From CAZPUI01 sp964415525 (GTDB taxonomy: Bacteria > Acidobacteriota > Holophagae > Holophagales > Holophagaceae): a stretch of DNA of 64,000 nt. How positions within the stretch are numbered: position 1 is the stretch's first letter; each line of letters starts with the position of its first letter. The stretch spans positions 11,503-75,502 of the forward strand of contig CAYQAS010000004.1 of the NCBI GenBank assembly GCA_964415525.1. Reading direction: 5' to 3'. Of this stretch, positions 54,818 to 63,246 are shown in pieces. Position numbers and translations under genes: made by a program. The notes under the pieces are model-generated. The model made no database searches. It saw nothing but the letters and a program-made list of their open reading frames with translations, and was not told where the DNA came from.

Positions 54818-55714
54818 CTAAGCGCCCTCGCCCGGGTTCACGACAGCGGTTTCGCCCCGGCTCACCACCACGCGCGTGGGCAGGGGCATGACGATGCCTT
54901 CCTTGCGGAAGCGCAGCAGGATGCGGCGGCGGTATTCCCGCGCGACTTCCCACTGGTTGCCGGGACCGGTCTTGGTGAATGTGCGCACGATGCAGCTGGT
55001 GGCATTGAAGCTCTCGATGCCCATGACGGCGGTGGGCTCCATGACCTTGTCCGGACAATCCTCGAACAGCTGTTGTCCAACCTCGCGCAGCACTTCCATG
55101 GCGCGGTCCACGTCGCCATCGGCACTGATCTCCACATCCACCAGGGCCTTGCTGAACTCCTTGGAGAGCACGACAACACGGGTGAAGCTCCCGTTCGGCA
55201 AGTAGTGGGCCTTGCCTTCGGAGTCCCGAAGCTGCGTGATGCGCAAGGTCATGCGCTCCACGGTGCCGGTGTGCTTGTCATCCACGCTCACGATGTCGCC
55301 CACGCCGAACTGGTTCTCCATCAGCAGGAAGAAGCCGCTGATGACATCCTTCACGAGGCTCTGGGCGCCGAAACCCAGCGCCACGCCTGCGATGCCGGCG
55401 CCCGCCACCAAGGGGCCGATGTCCACGCCGAATTCCCGGAGGGACATGATGAGAAAGAACGCGATGGCCAGCACCCGGGCCGTGTTGTTGAGCACGGCGC
55501 CCAGGGTGTCCGCCCTGCGCTCCGCATCCGAGGTGGTGTCCTCGTTGCCGTCATCCACGGCCTTGCGCACCGCGCGGGCCACCAGCTTCACGGACCACAG
55601 GATGATGAGGCAGGTGAGCAGCACCAGCGTCAGGCTGCGGAGCTTCACCCAGCCCGTATGCTGCATCCACTGCAGGAGCGACTCGAACTTCACCATGCTC
55701 GCCAGGAATCCCAT
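54818..55714 (-). CDS. mscS: Small-conductance mechanosensitive channel (MscS family)
   Basis: The product is 298 residues, close to E. coli MscS. It has membrane helices at about 25-45 and 75-95, then the pore helix 'GVDIGPLVAGAGIAGVALGFGAQSLVKDVISGFFLLMENQFGVGD', in which the Gly/Ala packing pattern and 'F.vGD.v' are diagnostic. A soluble beta and alpha/beta vestibule follows. It opens on membrane stretch to release solutes after hypo-osmotic shock. Start codons GTG-GTG-ATG stand in tandem; the ATG at 55714 is used. It is convergent with the S46 array. Confidence 0.92.
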   Translation of the reverse strand: MGFLASMVKFESLLQWMQHTGWVKLRSLTLVLLTCLIILWSVKLVARAVRKAVDDGNEDTTSDAERRADTLGAVLNNTARVLAIAFFLIMSLREFGVDIGPLVAGAGIAGVALGFGAQSLVKDVISGFFLLMENQFGVGDIVSVDDKHTGTVERMTLRITQLRDSEGKAHYLPNGSFTRVVVLSKEFSKALVDVEISADGDVDRAMEVLREVGQQLFEDCPDKVMEPTAVMGIESFNATSCIVRTFTKTGPGNQWEVAREYRRRILLRFRKEGIVMPLPTRVVVSRGETAVVNPGEGA

Positions 55715-55741
55715 CACCACCTCAAAGAACGAACCTTCATT

Positions 55742-56131
55742 CTAACGCTGGGGCCCCATTTCCCGGCCGTAGCGCACGCTGTAGTGACGCCAGCTGCCGG
55801 GCATATGGGAGCCGAAGCTGGCCACCAGGGTCGCCGCCAGATACCAGCCGAAACGATGCTGGGGGAAGACATTGCCGAGTCCCAGGAGCGCCAGCTTGAG
55901 CAGCACGAAGAGCCCGCTGCCCTGGTGGAGGATGGCGGCGTCCTTCGCGATGTCCATCCCCAGCAGCGCCGCGCCGGTGCCCAGGGTCACCCAGATGGCG
56001 TGGCGCAGCGGGTGGTATTCCAACCCCAGGAAGCAGCCCCCCAGCACGATGCCCATGGCGGCGAGATGCGCCGAGCGCAGCAGCAGCTGCAGGAGGCGGC
56101 GAGGGCTGACGGGACGGGGAGCTTCGGCCAT
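55742..56131 (-). CDS. Small membrane protein of unknown function
   Basis: The product is 129 residues with three or four hydrophobic segments ('LAAMGIVLGGCFLGL', 'AIWVTLGTGAALLGMDI', 'GLFVLLKLALLGLGNVF', 'WYLAATLVASFG'). No family is recognised. It lies 22 bp upstream of mscS on the same strand and could be co-transcribed with it. Its start is 19 bp from the divergent gene at 56151, and both seem to use the same -10 element. Confidence 0.72.
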   Translation of the reverse strand: MAEAPRPVSPRRLLQLLLRSAHLAAMGIVLGGCFLGLEYHPLRHAIWVTLGTGAALLGMDIAKDAAILHQGSGLFVLLKLALLGLGNVFPQHRFGWYLAATLVASFGSHMPGSWRHYSVRYGREMGPQR

Positions 56132-56150
56132 ATCTCAGGATAATGAAGCC
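56132..56150. promoter_or_regulatory. Shared divergent -10 element in a 19-bp intergenic gap
   Basis: On the plus strand GATAAT (56139-56144) precedes the ATG at 56151 by exactly six bases. On the minus strand the same bases read ATTATC, seven bases before the ATG at 56131 (TTATCC would be six). Both mRNAs would be leaderless, and each -35 region would lie inside the opposite gene. Confidence 0.5.
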
Positions 56151-56540
56151 ATGTGGACCGAACAGGAACTCCGGGAAAAGCTGCGCAAGATCGAGGCGCT
56201 CTTTGCGGGCGCCGCCTCCGAGGGCGAGCGCGCCGCCGCGAAGGACGCCCGGACGCGGATCCTCGACCGGTTGGCGGCCCTCGGCAAAGTGGAGCCCGAG
56301 GTGGAGATGAAGTTCACCCTCGGCGACGGCTGGAACGTGCGCCTCTTCATCGCCCTCTGCCGCCGCTACGGCATCAAGACCTTCCGATACAAGGGCCAGC
56401 GCCGCACCACCGTGATGGTGAAGGCTCCCGCCACCTTCCTGGAGCAGACCCTCTGGCCGGAGTTCCAGGAATTGGCCCAGACCCTGAACACATGGCTGGA
56501 GGAGACCACCGAGCGACTCATCACCGAGGAGATTGGGTAG
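56151..56540 (+). CDS. Small protein with DUF2786-like N-terminus
   Basis: The product is 129 residues. The N-terminus 'ELREKLRKIEALFAGAASEGERAAA' resembles the DUF2786 helical pattern, where a Lys-Leu-x-Ala-Leu-Ala helix is followed by Ser...Glu-Ala. The rest is compact and charged ('FIALCRRYGIKTFRYKGQRRTTVMV') with no membrane segment. Function unknown. The start is probably leaderless, six bases after GATAAT. Its last 20 bases overlap the convergent hydrolase gene. Confidence 0.7.
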   Translation: MWTEQELREKLRKIEALFAGAASEGERAAAKDARTRILDRLAALGKVEPEVEMKFTLGDGWNVRLFIALCRRYGIKTFRYKGQRRTTVMVKAPATFLEQTLWPEFQELAQTLNTWLEETTERLITEEIG

Positions 56541-57846
56541 CCCCGGGGAATCCCAGCGCGGCAAACACCCCTTCCGCATCGGGGTCACCCTTCAGTCCCT
56601 CAAGACCCGGCAGAACCCGCGGATCCATGCGGGGCTTGAGCCCCCGGGCCAAGCCTTCCCGAAGCGCCGCCAGGGCCTCGGCCCGCTTGCCCTGCCCCGC
56701 CAGACTGCAGGCCAGGTTCAGCCAAGGTGCAGGATCGGGATGCCGCAGGGCGATGAGGTTCCGGCTGAGGCCTTCCGCCAGGGCCCATTGCTTCCGCTCC
56801 ACGGCCTCACCCCAGGTCACGCGATGGTCGAGCGCCTCCCGGCTGAGAAGCCGCTTGGCCTGCAAAGCCTCCACCGGATCTTCGCCCTTGGCCTGGATCA
56901 CCAACGCGTTGAGTGCGTCTTCGAACCCAGGCTTCCAGCGCTGGTCCACGATCTGCCACATTCGAGTTTCCGCCCGGCGTTCGTGTTCCTCCTCCCGGAG
57001 TACCCGAAAATCCTTGGCCAGCCGCGCCAACGCCTGATCGGCCTCTTCCGAAGGCCCCTCCGCACGGATCGCCTCCCACCGCCGCTGGGCGAGCAGTCCC
57101 TCCGCCTCCCGGGCCGCCTTCAGTCGCCGCTCTGCGAAGTCGGCGCGCAGCTCGGGGTCTAGCCTGCACCGCCCCTGCCGCATGGCATCCAGTTCCAGGA
57201 AACGAAGCGCCTCCGCACATACCTCCGCCGGGGGCCATTCGTGCCCACCCGCAAAGCGATCGGCCCACATCCGCCAACGACGTGCCCGGAGCGCCTTGGC
57301 TCCCTCCAAAAGCTCCCAGTGGTTGAAGTCCTCCTGGCCACAGAGCAGCACGGCGGCATGGGGTCTGAGCCCGACGAGACCATCCGAGCCCATCCCGTAG
57401 GCGCCCATGGAGATGAGGCCCCCCAGCTCCGGATGGGAACGCAGGAAATCCAGCGCCATCCGGGCGCCACCGCTGAGGCCCCCCACGGCGCTCCTGGGCA
57501 CGTCCACGCTGAACCGTGCCGTGACGTCTTTCCACACCGCCCCCAGGGCCTCCCGAACGGGCGTCATCGGCCCGTTGCCCGCATCGTTGGAGCCCACCAG
57601 GATCCAGCCGTGGCGCTCCGCCGCCGCCTGAAAGAGCAGCACCGGAACCCGCCCCACCGCCACGGGACTGATGTTGAGGAGCACCGGTGCGGGGGTGCCC
57701 GGACGGTATGACGTGGGCACGTAGGCCGCGTACGAGAAAGAGGGCGCCCCCTCGCAGACCACCCGCTCCACCAGCACCCCCTGCGGCAGGGGGGGCGCCG
57801 CGGGAAGCCACAGGACGGAGAGGATGCAGAGCAGGAAGGGGCGCAT
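56521..57846 (-). CDS. Secreted alpha/beta-hydrolase-like protein with TPR-like tail
   Basis: The product is 441 residues. A signal peptide (MRPFLLCILSVLWLPAAP) precedes an esterase-like domain: 'FSYAAYVPTSYRPGTPAPVLLNI', 'WILVGSNDAGNGP', a nucleophile elbow 'GGLSGGARMAL' and 'CGQEDFNHWELLEGAKAL', with a possible catalytic His in 'FAGGHEWPP'. This is the layout of polyhydroxybutyrate-depolymerase/feruloyl-esterase-like hydrolases. The C-terminal 220 residues are helical with a TPR-like end ('PAPWLNLACSLAGQGKRAEALAAL'). Substrate unknown. It overlaps the convergent small gene by 20 bases. Confidence 0.82.
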   Translation of the reverse strand: MRPFLLCILSVLWLPAAPPLPQGVLVERVVCEGAPSFSYAAYVPTSYRPGTPAPVLLNISPVAVGRVPVLLFQAAAERHGWILVGSNDAGNGPMTPVREALGAVWKDVTARFSVDVPRSAVGGLSGGARMALDFLRSHPELGGLISMGAYGMGSDGLVGLRPHAAVLLCGQEDFNHWELLEGAKALRARRWRMWADRFAGGHEWPPAEVCAEALRFLELDAMRQGRCRLDPELRADFAERRLKAAREAEGLLAQRRWEAIRAEGPSEEADQALARLAKDFRVLREEEHERRAETRMWQIVDQRWKPGFEDALNALVIQAKGEDPVEALQAKRLLSREALDHRVTWGEAVERKQWALAEGLSRNLIALRHPDPAPWLNLACSLAGQGKRAEALAALREGLARGLKPRMDPRVLPGLEGLKGDPDAEGVFAALGFPGATQSPR

Positions 57847-57927
57847 GAGAACCCAAATGTACCCCCGGAACCAGAAAACGCCCGGCTCCAGTGACGAAAC
57901 GCGTGTTTCGCGGTACGAAGCGGCCGA

Positions 57928-59511
57928 TCAGGCCCCAATGCCGGGGATGCGGCTCACGGTGACCCGCTCGCTGGTGGTCTTGCCCTGGGTGAACTGCAGG
58001 AGGTAGTCCGGGCCGCCCGCCTTGGAATCGGTGCCGCTCAGGTTGAAGCCGCCGAAGGGGTGCACCCCCACCAGGGCCCCGGTGCAGCCCCGGTTCAGGT
58101 AAAGGTTGCCGACGTGGTATTCCTGCTTGGCGCGGTCGAGGCGCTCGATCTCGCGGGTGTAGACGGCGCCGGTGAGGCCGAAGTTCGTGCTGTTGGCGGC
58201 GGCCAGCATGGCATCGAAGCCATCCACCTCAATGAAGGCCGTGACGGGACCGAAAATCTCCGTCTGTCCCAGGAAACCCTCGCTGGTGGCGCCATCGAAG
58301 ACCGTGGGCTGGATGTAGTAACCCTCGCGATCGAAGGCGGCGCCACCGGCGACGACCCGCGCCTCCTGTTTGCCGCGCTCGATGGCCGCGAGGACGTCGC
58401 GGTGGGCGCCCTTGTTGGCCACCGGGCCGATGAAGACGCAGCAGTCCTCCCAGGGATCGGCGATGGTCAGCTTCTTCAGCTTCTCCAGCACCCGCTCCAG
58501 CAGTTCCGCCTTCACCCGGCGGTCCACGATGACGCGGCTGCAGGCGCTGCACTTCTGGCCCTGGAAGCCGAAGGAACTGCGCACGATGCCGGAGCTGGCG
58601 GCGTCCAGATCCGCCGTGTCATCCACGAGGATGGCGTTCTTGCCGCCCATCTCACTCACGTAGCGGGTGATCCAGGGGCGACGCGTATCGGGCTTCGCGA
58701 TGACCTCGTTGATGTGGAGTCCCACCTCGGCGCTGCCGGTGAAGGCCACGAAGCGCACCGTGGGATGGGTCACCAGGTAGTCGCCGATCTCACCGCCGCC
58801 GCCGGGGACGAGGTTGAAGACGCCGTCCGGCAGACCGGCTTCATGGGCCATCTCCCAGAGCCTCGCCGCGATCACCGGGGTGTCTGAGCTGGGCTTCACC
58901 ACCACGGTGTTGCCCGCCACGATGGCCGCCATGGTCATGCCGCAGAGGATGGCGAGGGGGAAGTTCCAAGGGGAGACGACGACGCCCACCCCCAGAGGGA
59001 TGTAGCTGTAGCAGTTGTCCTCGCCGGGAAGGCGCGTCAGGGGCGCGAATTGGAAATGCGTAAGGGCGAGCCGGGCGTAGTACTCGCAGAAGTCGATGGC
59101 CTCGGCGATCTCGGCATCGGCCTCGTACCAATCCTTGCCGATCTCGAGGGAGATCAGCGCCAGCAGCTCGAAGCGACGCTCGCGCATGAGCTGGGCAAGG
59201 CGAAGCAGCACTTCGGCGCGCTCCTCGGGATTGCGGCGGCTCCAGGTACGGTAGGCCTCGGCGGCCACCACCATCGCCTGATCGACATCCGACTTGGCGC
59301 AGCTGGCGCTCTCACCGATCACCAGGTTCGGCCGTGCGGGGCTGGTGGAGACGATGCGCTTGACGCCTTCCACCGCGACGCCGCCAATGCGGGCGGGATG
59401 AAAGCGGCCGAGCTGGCCCTTCAGGGCCGCCACGGCACGGTGCGCAGCCTTCACATGGGCAGGCTGGCTGTAGTCACAGATCGGTTCGTTGGTGAAACGG
59501 GGCAGATACAT
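57928..59511 (-). CDS. rocA: L-glutamate gamma-semialdehyde (P5C) dehydrogenase, RocA type
   Basis: The product is 527 residues. It oxidises glutamate semialdehyde from proline or arginine breakdown to glutamate with NAD. Aldehyde dehydrogenase hallmarks are 'VVVSPWNFPLAI', 'VVVKPSSDTPV', 'FTGSAEVG', the catalytic Glu in 'SEMGGKNAI' and catalytic Cys in 'FQGQKCSACSR'. The N-terminal 'NEPICDYSQPAHVKAAHRAV' region is that of group-2 P5C dehydrogenases. GAGGAG lies seven bases before the ATG at 59511. A short inverted repeat (CGAAAC/GTTTCG, 57895-57910) follows the stop. It is divergent from the ModE-like gene; no proline dehydrogenase is adjacent. Confidence 0.9.
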   Translation of the reverse strand: MYLPRFTNEPICDYSQPAHVKAAHRAVAALKGQLGRFHPARIGGVAVEGVKRIVSTSPARPNLVIGESASCAKSDVDQAMVVAAEAYRTWSRRNPEERAEVLLRLAQLMRERRFELLALISLEIGKDWYEADAEIAEAIDFCEYYARLALTHFQFAPLTRLPGEDNCYSYIPLGVGVVVSPWNFPLAILCGMTMAAIVAGNTVVVKPSSDTPVIAARLWEMAHEAGLPDGVFNLVPGGGGEIGDYLVTHPTVRFVAFTGSAEVGLHINEVIAKPDTRRPWITRYVSEMGGKNAILVDDTADLDAASSGIVRSSFGFQGQKCSACSRVIVDRRVKAELLERVLEKLKKLTIADPWEDCCVFIGPVANKGAHRDVLAAIERGKQEARVVAGGAAFDREGYYIQPTVFDGATSEGFLGQTEIFGPVTAFIEVDGFDAMLAAANSTNFGLTGAVYTREIERLDRAKQEYHVGNLYLNRGCTGALVGVHPFGGFNLSGTDSKAGGPDYLLQFTQGKTTSERVTVSRIPGIGA

Positions 59512-59586
59512 TCGAGACTCCTCAATCCTGGTATTGGTTGATGGATCCCTCGCACCTGTTTGGGGGGTTGTCACTCTGGAGCCTCC

Positions 59587-59958
59587 ATGGACCTCGAAGC
59601 CCGCCGCGTCGTCCGGATCGGTATCCCCCGGGGGGAGGCCTACCCCATGGGCCCCGGCAAGGCGGCCCTCCTTGAGGCCATCGAGCAGACCGGCTCCATC
59701 AGCGCCGCAGCGCGAGGACTCAACCTAAGCTATCGCAAGGCTTGGACCCTCGTGGACACCATGAACCGGCACTTCCGGGAGCCCCTGGTGAGTGCCACCA
59801 CGGGGGGGGCCCAGGGGGGCGGCGCGGTGGTCACCGAGGCCGGACGCGAGGCCCTGCGCCAATACCGCGAACTGGAACGGAAGGCCTGGGCCGCCATCGA
59901 AGGAGAAACCCACGCCTTCCTGAAACTGTTACGACCGAACGATTTGCAAGACTATTGA
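59587..59958 (+). CDS. ModE-type winged-helix regulator (DNA-binding domain only)
   Basis: The product is 123 residues. 'LLEAIEQTGSISAAARGLNLSYRKAWTLVDTMNRHFREPLV' is the ModE N-terminal helix-turn-helix, followed by 'GGAQGGGAVVTEAGREAL' in the wing. The C-terminal molybdate-binding (TOBE) domains of full ModE are absent, so oxyanion sensing must occur by another route or not at all. GGAG lies six bases before the ATG. It leads a porin and two TupA-like genes on the same strand, which supports a role in tungstate/molybdate uptake control. Confidence 0.82.
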   Translation: MDLEARRVVRIGIPRGEAYPMGPGKAALLEAIEQTGSISAAARGLNLSYRKAWTLVDTMNRHFREPLVSATTGGAQGGGAVVTEAGREALRQYRELERKAWAAIEGETHAFLKLLRPNDLQDY

Positions 59959-59975
59959 ACAAGCTTCTTTACAAA

Positions 59976-60118
59976 TCGTATTGCACACAAACACATTTCG
60001 AAACATCCTTGAAGGAGAGCGCCTGCTCTACCTGTGGGGTAAGCCCTGTCATTCAGCAACTTGATCCAAGTTCGAATGGCATCGCCCATCCACCGTTAGG
60101 CATGTTTGTATCCAACGA
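59976..60118 (+). promoter_or_regulatory. Candidate regulator sites between modE-like and porin genes
   Basis: In this 181-bp AT-richer gap, TCGTATTGCACACAAACA (59976-59993) is roughly the reverse complement of TGTTTGTATCCAACGA (60103-60118). They could be half-sites for the upstream regulator, but they do not match the E. coli ModE box. Otherwise the gap holds no gene. Confidence 0.3.
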
Positions 60119-60139
60119 CATTTTCAATCAGGAGCTTCC

Positions 60140-61354
60140 ATGCGCACCTTGCCCCTCCTTCTCACCGCCCTGACCCTGCCCCTGGCGGCCCAGGCCCCCC
60201 TGCTCGACGCCCTCAAGGCGGGCAAGGTCACGATGGAGGTCCGCACCCGCTTCGAGCACGTGGAGGATGCCGACTACAAGGCGCCCGCGGACCACAAGAC
60301 CGCCAACGCCTTCACCAACCGTTTCCTGCTCGGCTTCGAGACCGGCGCCCTGTGGGATGTGAAGGCCACGTTCCAGTTCGCGAATGTCACGGCCCTGGGG
60401 GAGGAGCGCTACAACAGCGGCCTCAATGGCAAGACCACCCTGGCGACCGTGCAGGACCCCGGAAACACCGAGCTGCTGCAGGGCTACCTGTCCTGGAAGG
60501 GCTTCAAGGCGGGTCGACAGGTGCTCAGGGTCGACAACCAGCGCTTCATCGGACCAGGCGCCTGGAGCCAGATGCCGAAGGCCTTCACCGGCCTCACCTT
60601 CCAGGGGAATTTCGACACGAAGTGGGTGGAGCTCTTCGCGGGGCACCTCACCCAGTTCACCACCAGCCTCAGCCAGACCCGGCCCGTGAAGCTCGACTTC
60701 ACCCGCGCCCGGTTCACGCCCATCCCCGAAATCGCCATCACGCCCTTCTGGTTCGGCGTGGAGGAGACCTCGAAGCTCTACGGCGTGAGCCCGGACAACT
60801 CCGTGCAGCACACCGGCGTGCGGGTGGATGGCGCCTGGAAGGGCGTCCTGTACGACGCTTCGGTCGCCCAGCAGAAGGCCTACAAGGCCTCCACCAAGAC
60901 CGCTAGCCGCAGTTACCTGTCCCTGATGGCGGGCTACGCCTTCACCAAGGACATCAGCGTGAAGGGCACCCACGAAGTGCTGGAGGGCGCGGGCAAGGGC
61001 GATGGGATTCAGAACCCCTTCACCACGCCGATGTCCTCCCTGCACGGCTTCTACGGCTGGGCGGACCGCCTCGGCGCCACCCCCGTGACCGGCATCGTGG
61101 ACGACTTCATCCAGTTCGAGGCCAAGCGCTGGGGCTTCGCCTTCGAGGTGCAGTTCCACTCGCTCAAGCCCGAGCAGACCGATCGCGGCTTCAGCAAGTA
61201 CGGCACGGACCTCAGCGCCAGCGTGACCTTTCCCGTGACCAAGAACTACGAGCTGATGCTCAAGATTGCCGACTACAAGGGCGACAGCGCCGCCGTGGCG
61301 CCCCTGAACAAGGACCTGAAGAAGCTCTGGTTCGTCTCCACCTTCAAGTTCTAG
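60140..61354 (+). CDS. Outer-membrane beta-barrel porin (alginate-export-like)
   Basis: The product is 404 residues. The signal peptide (MRTLPLLLTALTLPLAAQA) is followed by alternating strands such as 'KVTMEVRTRFEHVEDADY', 'SWKGFKAGRQVLRVDNQRFIGPGAWSQMPKAF' and 'WVELFAGHLTQFT', and the protein ends 'LWFVSTFKF' with terminal Phe, as outer-membrane barrels do. It resembles the alginate-export family of porins that are often used for small anions or sugars. AGGAG precedes the ATG. Its place between a ModE-type regulator and TupA-like genes suggests an oxyanion route across the outer membrane, which is inference. Confidence 0.82.
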   Translation: MRTLPLLLTALTLPLAAQAPLLDALKAGKVTMEVRTRFEHVEDADYKAPADHKTANAFTNRFLLGFETGALWDVKATFQFANVTALGEERYNSGLNGKTTLATVQDPGNTELLQGYLSWKGFKAGRQVLRVDNQRFIGPGAWSQMPKAFTGLTFQGNFDTKWVELFAGHLTQFTTSLSQTRPVKLDFTRARFTPIPEIAITPFWFGVEETSKLYGVSPDNSVQHTGVRVDGAWKGVLYDASVAQQKAYKASTKTASRSYLSLMAGYAFTKDISVKGTHEVLEGAGKGDGIQNPFTTPMSSLHGFYGWADRLGATPVTGIVDDFIQFEAKRWGFAFEVQFHSLKPEQTDRGFSKYGTDLSASVTFPVTKNYELMLKIADYKGDSAAVAPLNKDLKKLWFVSTFKF

Positions 61355-61364
61355 GGAGTTCGAG

Positions 61365-62186
61365 ATGCGACATCTTCTGTCCATCCTCGCCGCCGGATGC
61401 CTGGCCCTCGGTGCCCAGGAGTTCCCACGCTTCGTGATGCTTGGCAGCACCATCGGCCCCATCGACTCCGGCATCGTGGATGCACTGGAAACCGCCTTCG
61501 AGGCGGAGACCGGCATCCGCGTGCGTCATGCCGGAGCCGGTACGGGCGCCGCACTCGACATGGCTAGGCGCAGCGGCATCGACCTCGTGATGGTCCACGC
61601 CAGGCGCCTGGAAGAGGCCTTCGTGAAAGAAGGCTTCGGCCTGGAGCGCATTCCGCTCATGTACAACGACTTCGTGATCGTGGGCCCGAGCGCCGACCCG
61701 GCGGGCATCCGCGGCACCAGGACCGCCGCCGAAGCCCTGAAGACGCTCGCCGCCAAGCAGGCGCCCTTCCTCACCCGAGGCGACCAGTCCGGCACCCACG
61801 TGGCAGAACTGGACCTCTGGACCGCCGCGGCCGTGAAGCCCGCAGGTCCCTGGTACCAGGTCTTCGCCAAGGGCACCGAGGGCAACGCCCCGACCCTGCG
61901 CCACGCGGACCAGAACGGCCTCTACACCGTCATCGACCGCGCCACGTGGCTCGCCCTCAAGCCTGAATTGAAAGGCCAGATCCTCGTGGAGGGCGACGAG
62001 GCGCTGCTCAACCACATCAGCCTCATCCCTGTGAATCCCGCCAAGGTCTCCAAGGTGAACACCACCGATGCCGCCGTCTTTGTGGCGTGGTTGACGCATC
62101 CTCACAAGGGTCAGAAGCTCATCGCCGAGTTCGGAAAGGTTCAATACGTCGCCCCGATGTTCTTCCCTGAAGCCCGGAAACAGTGA
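61365..62186 (+). CDS. TupA-like oxyanion-binding protein (first)
   Basis: The product is 273 residues. After a signal peptide (MRHLLSILAAGCLALGAQ) it has 'LGSTIGPIDSGIVDALETAFEAETGIRV', 'GAGTGAALDMARRSGIDLVMVHARRLEEAFV', 'YNDFVIVGPSADPAGI' and 'FLTRGDQSGTHVAELDLW', the pattern of the tungstate-binding protein TupA. The first loop is 'STIGPIDSG' instead of the usual 'TTTSTQDSG', so its ligand may differ from that of the second copy. It starts 10 bp after the porin. No permease or ATPase follows. Confidence 0.85.
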   Translation: MRHLLSILAAGCLALGAQEFPRFVMLGSTIGPIDSGIVDALETAFEAETGIRVRHAGAGTGAALDMARRSGIDLVMVHARRLEEAFVKEGFGLERIPLMYNDFVIVGPSADPAGIRGTRTAAEALKTLAAKQAPFLTRGDQSGTHVAELDLWTAAAVKPAGPWYQVFAKGTEGNAPTLRHADQNGLYTVIDRATWLALKPELKGQILVEGDEALLNHISLIPVNPAKVSKVNTTDAAVFVAWLTHPHKGQKLIAEFGKVQYVAPMFFPEARKQ

Positions 62187-62202
62187 CGCCTCTTCGCTTT
62201 TA

Positions 62203-62262
62203 TCCCCTCCATCCGCTTCATCCCTGTTGAAAATGCTTTTTAAAACAGGGGTGGAGGGGATG
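62203..62262. repeat. Double-stem inverted repeat between the TupA genes
   Basis: An outer stem (ATCCCCTCCA with TGGAGGGGAT) encloses an inner stem (CCCTGTT with AACAGGG). It resembles the hairpin core of the dispersed repeats at 16.5 and 54.7 kb (CATCC.TGTT...AACA.GG) but is not clearly the same family. Confidence 0.65.
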
Positions 62263-62335
62263 AAGAACAACGCGTGACGTACTTCCCATCGCCTTTCCCT
62301 CTGTTCCAAAGCCCGTAGCACCAAGGAGTCTCGCC

Positions 62336-63166
62336 ATGCGCATGCGTTCTCTGTTCACCGGCCTCGCCCTCGCCACTGCAAGCCTGTTGGCCTTCGCCCA
62401 GAAGCCCGTTAAGACGATCCTGCTGGCCACCACCACCAGCACGCAGGATTCCGGTCTGCTGGATGTCCTCGTGCCCGCCTTCGAAAAGCAGAGCGGCTTT
62501 GTGGTGAAGACCATCGCCGTGGGCTCGGGTCAGGCCATGGCCATGGGTCAGAAGGGCGAGGCGGATGCCCTGCTCGTCCACAGTCCGGATGCGGAGAAGA
62601 AATTCGTGGCGGACGGCTTCGGTGTGAACCGCCGCCTCGTCATGCACAACGACTTCATCCTCGTAGGCCCCAGTAGGGACCCCGCGGGGGTGAAGGCCGC
62701 CAAGACGGCCATCGACGCGTTCAAGGCGATCCAGACCAAGGGCGCGCTGTTCCTCAGCCGAGGCGACAAGAGCGGCACCCACAGCGCCGAGCTGAAGCTC
62801 TGGAAGAACGCAGGCGTCACCGCCGAGGGCCAGGGCTGGTACCAGTCCACCGGCCTCGGCATGGGCCAGACCCTGGGCGTCACCAGCGAGAAGCGGGGCT
62901 ACACCCTGACCGACCGCGGCACCTACCTCAGCATGAAGAAGCGCCTCGACCTGGCGATCCTGCGGGAAGGCGACGCCAGCCTGTTGAACGTCTACCACGT
63001 CATCGAGGTGAACCCCGCGAAGTTCCCCAAGGTCAACGCCCCCGGCGCCAAGGCCTTCGCCGATTTCATGGTCGCGGCCCCCACCCAGAAGATCATCGGC
63101 ACCTTCGGAGTCGAGAAGTTCGGCGGCGCGCTCTTCTTCCCCGACGCCGGCAAAAAGGACGAATAG
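62336..63166 (+). CDS. tupA: TupA-type tungstate-binding protein (second)
   Basis: The product is 276 residues. The signal peptide (MRMRSLFTGLALATASLLAFAQ) precedes 'ILLATTTSTQDSGLLDVLVPAFEKQSGF', the classical TupA opening whose Thr/Ser residues hold the oxyanion. 'VGSGQAMAMGQKGEADALLVHS', 'MHNDFILVGPSRDPAGV' and 'FLSRGDKSGTHSAELKLW' also match. It would bind tungstate (or molybdate) for an ABC importer, but tupB and tupC are not in the window. A strong terminator follows. Confidence 0.92.
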   Translation: MRMRSLFTGLALATASLLAFAQKPVKTILLATTTSTQDSGLLDVLVPAFEKQSGFVVKTIAVGSGQAMAMGQKGEADALLVHSPDAEKKFVADGFGVNRRLVMHNDFILVGPSRDPAGVKAAKTAIDAFKAIQTKGALFLSRGDKSGTHSAELKLWKNAGVTAEGQGWYQSTGLGMGQTLGVTSEKRGYTLTDRGTYLSMKKRLDLAILREGDASLLNVYHVIEVNPAKFPKVNAPGAKAFADFMVAAPTQKIIGTFGVEKFGGALFFPDAGKKDE

Positions 63167-63184
63167 CCGCCCTTTTCGGCATCC

Positions 63185-63216
63185 AAGAGAGCCCCGCCCG
63201 CGCGGGGCTCTCTTTA
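63185..63216 (+). terminator. Terminator after tupA
   Basis: A 13-bp perfect stem (AAGAGAGCCCCGC paired with GCGGGGCTCTCTT, four-base loop) is followed by TAGT. It separates the oxyanion genes from the dehydrogenase gene. Confidence 0.75.
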
Positions 63217-63246
63217 GTCAACCGTTATTTCTCAAAAGGAACCACG

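Noticed and set aside
54635..56143. 502-codon plus-strand open frame
   Set aside because: Antisense to mscS and the small membrane gene and starts inside a dispersed repeat.
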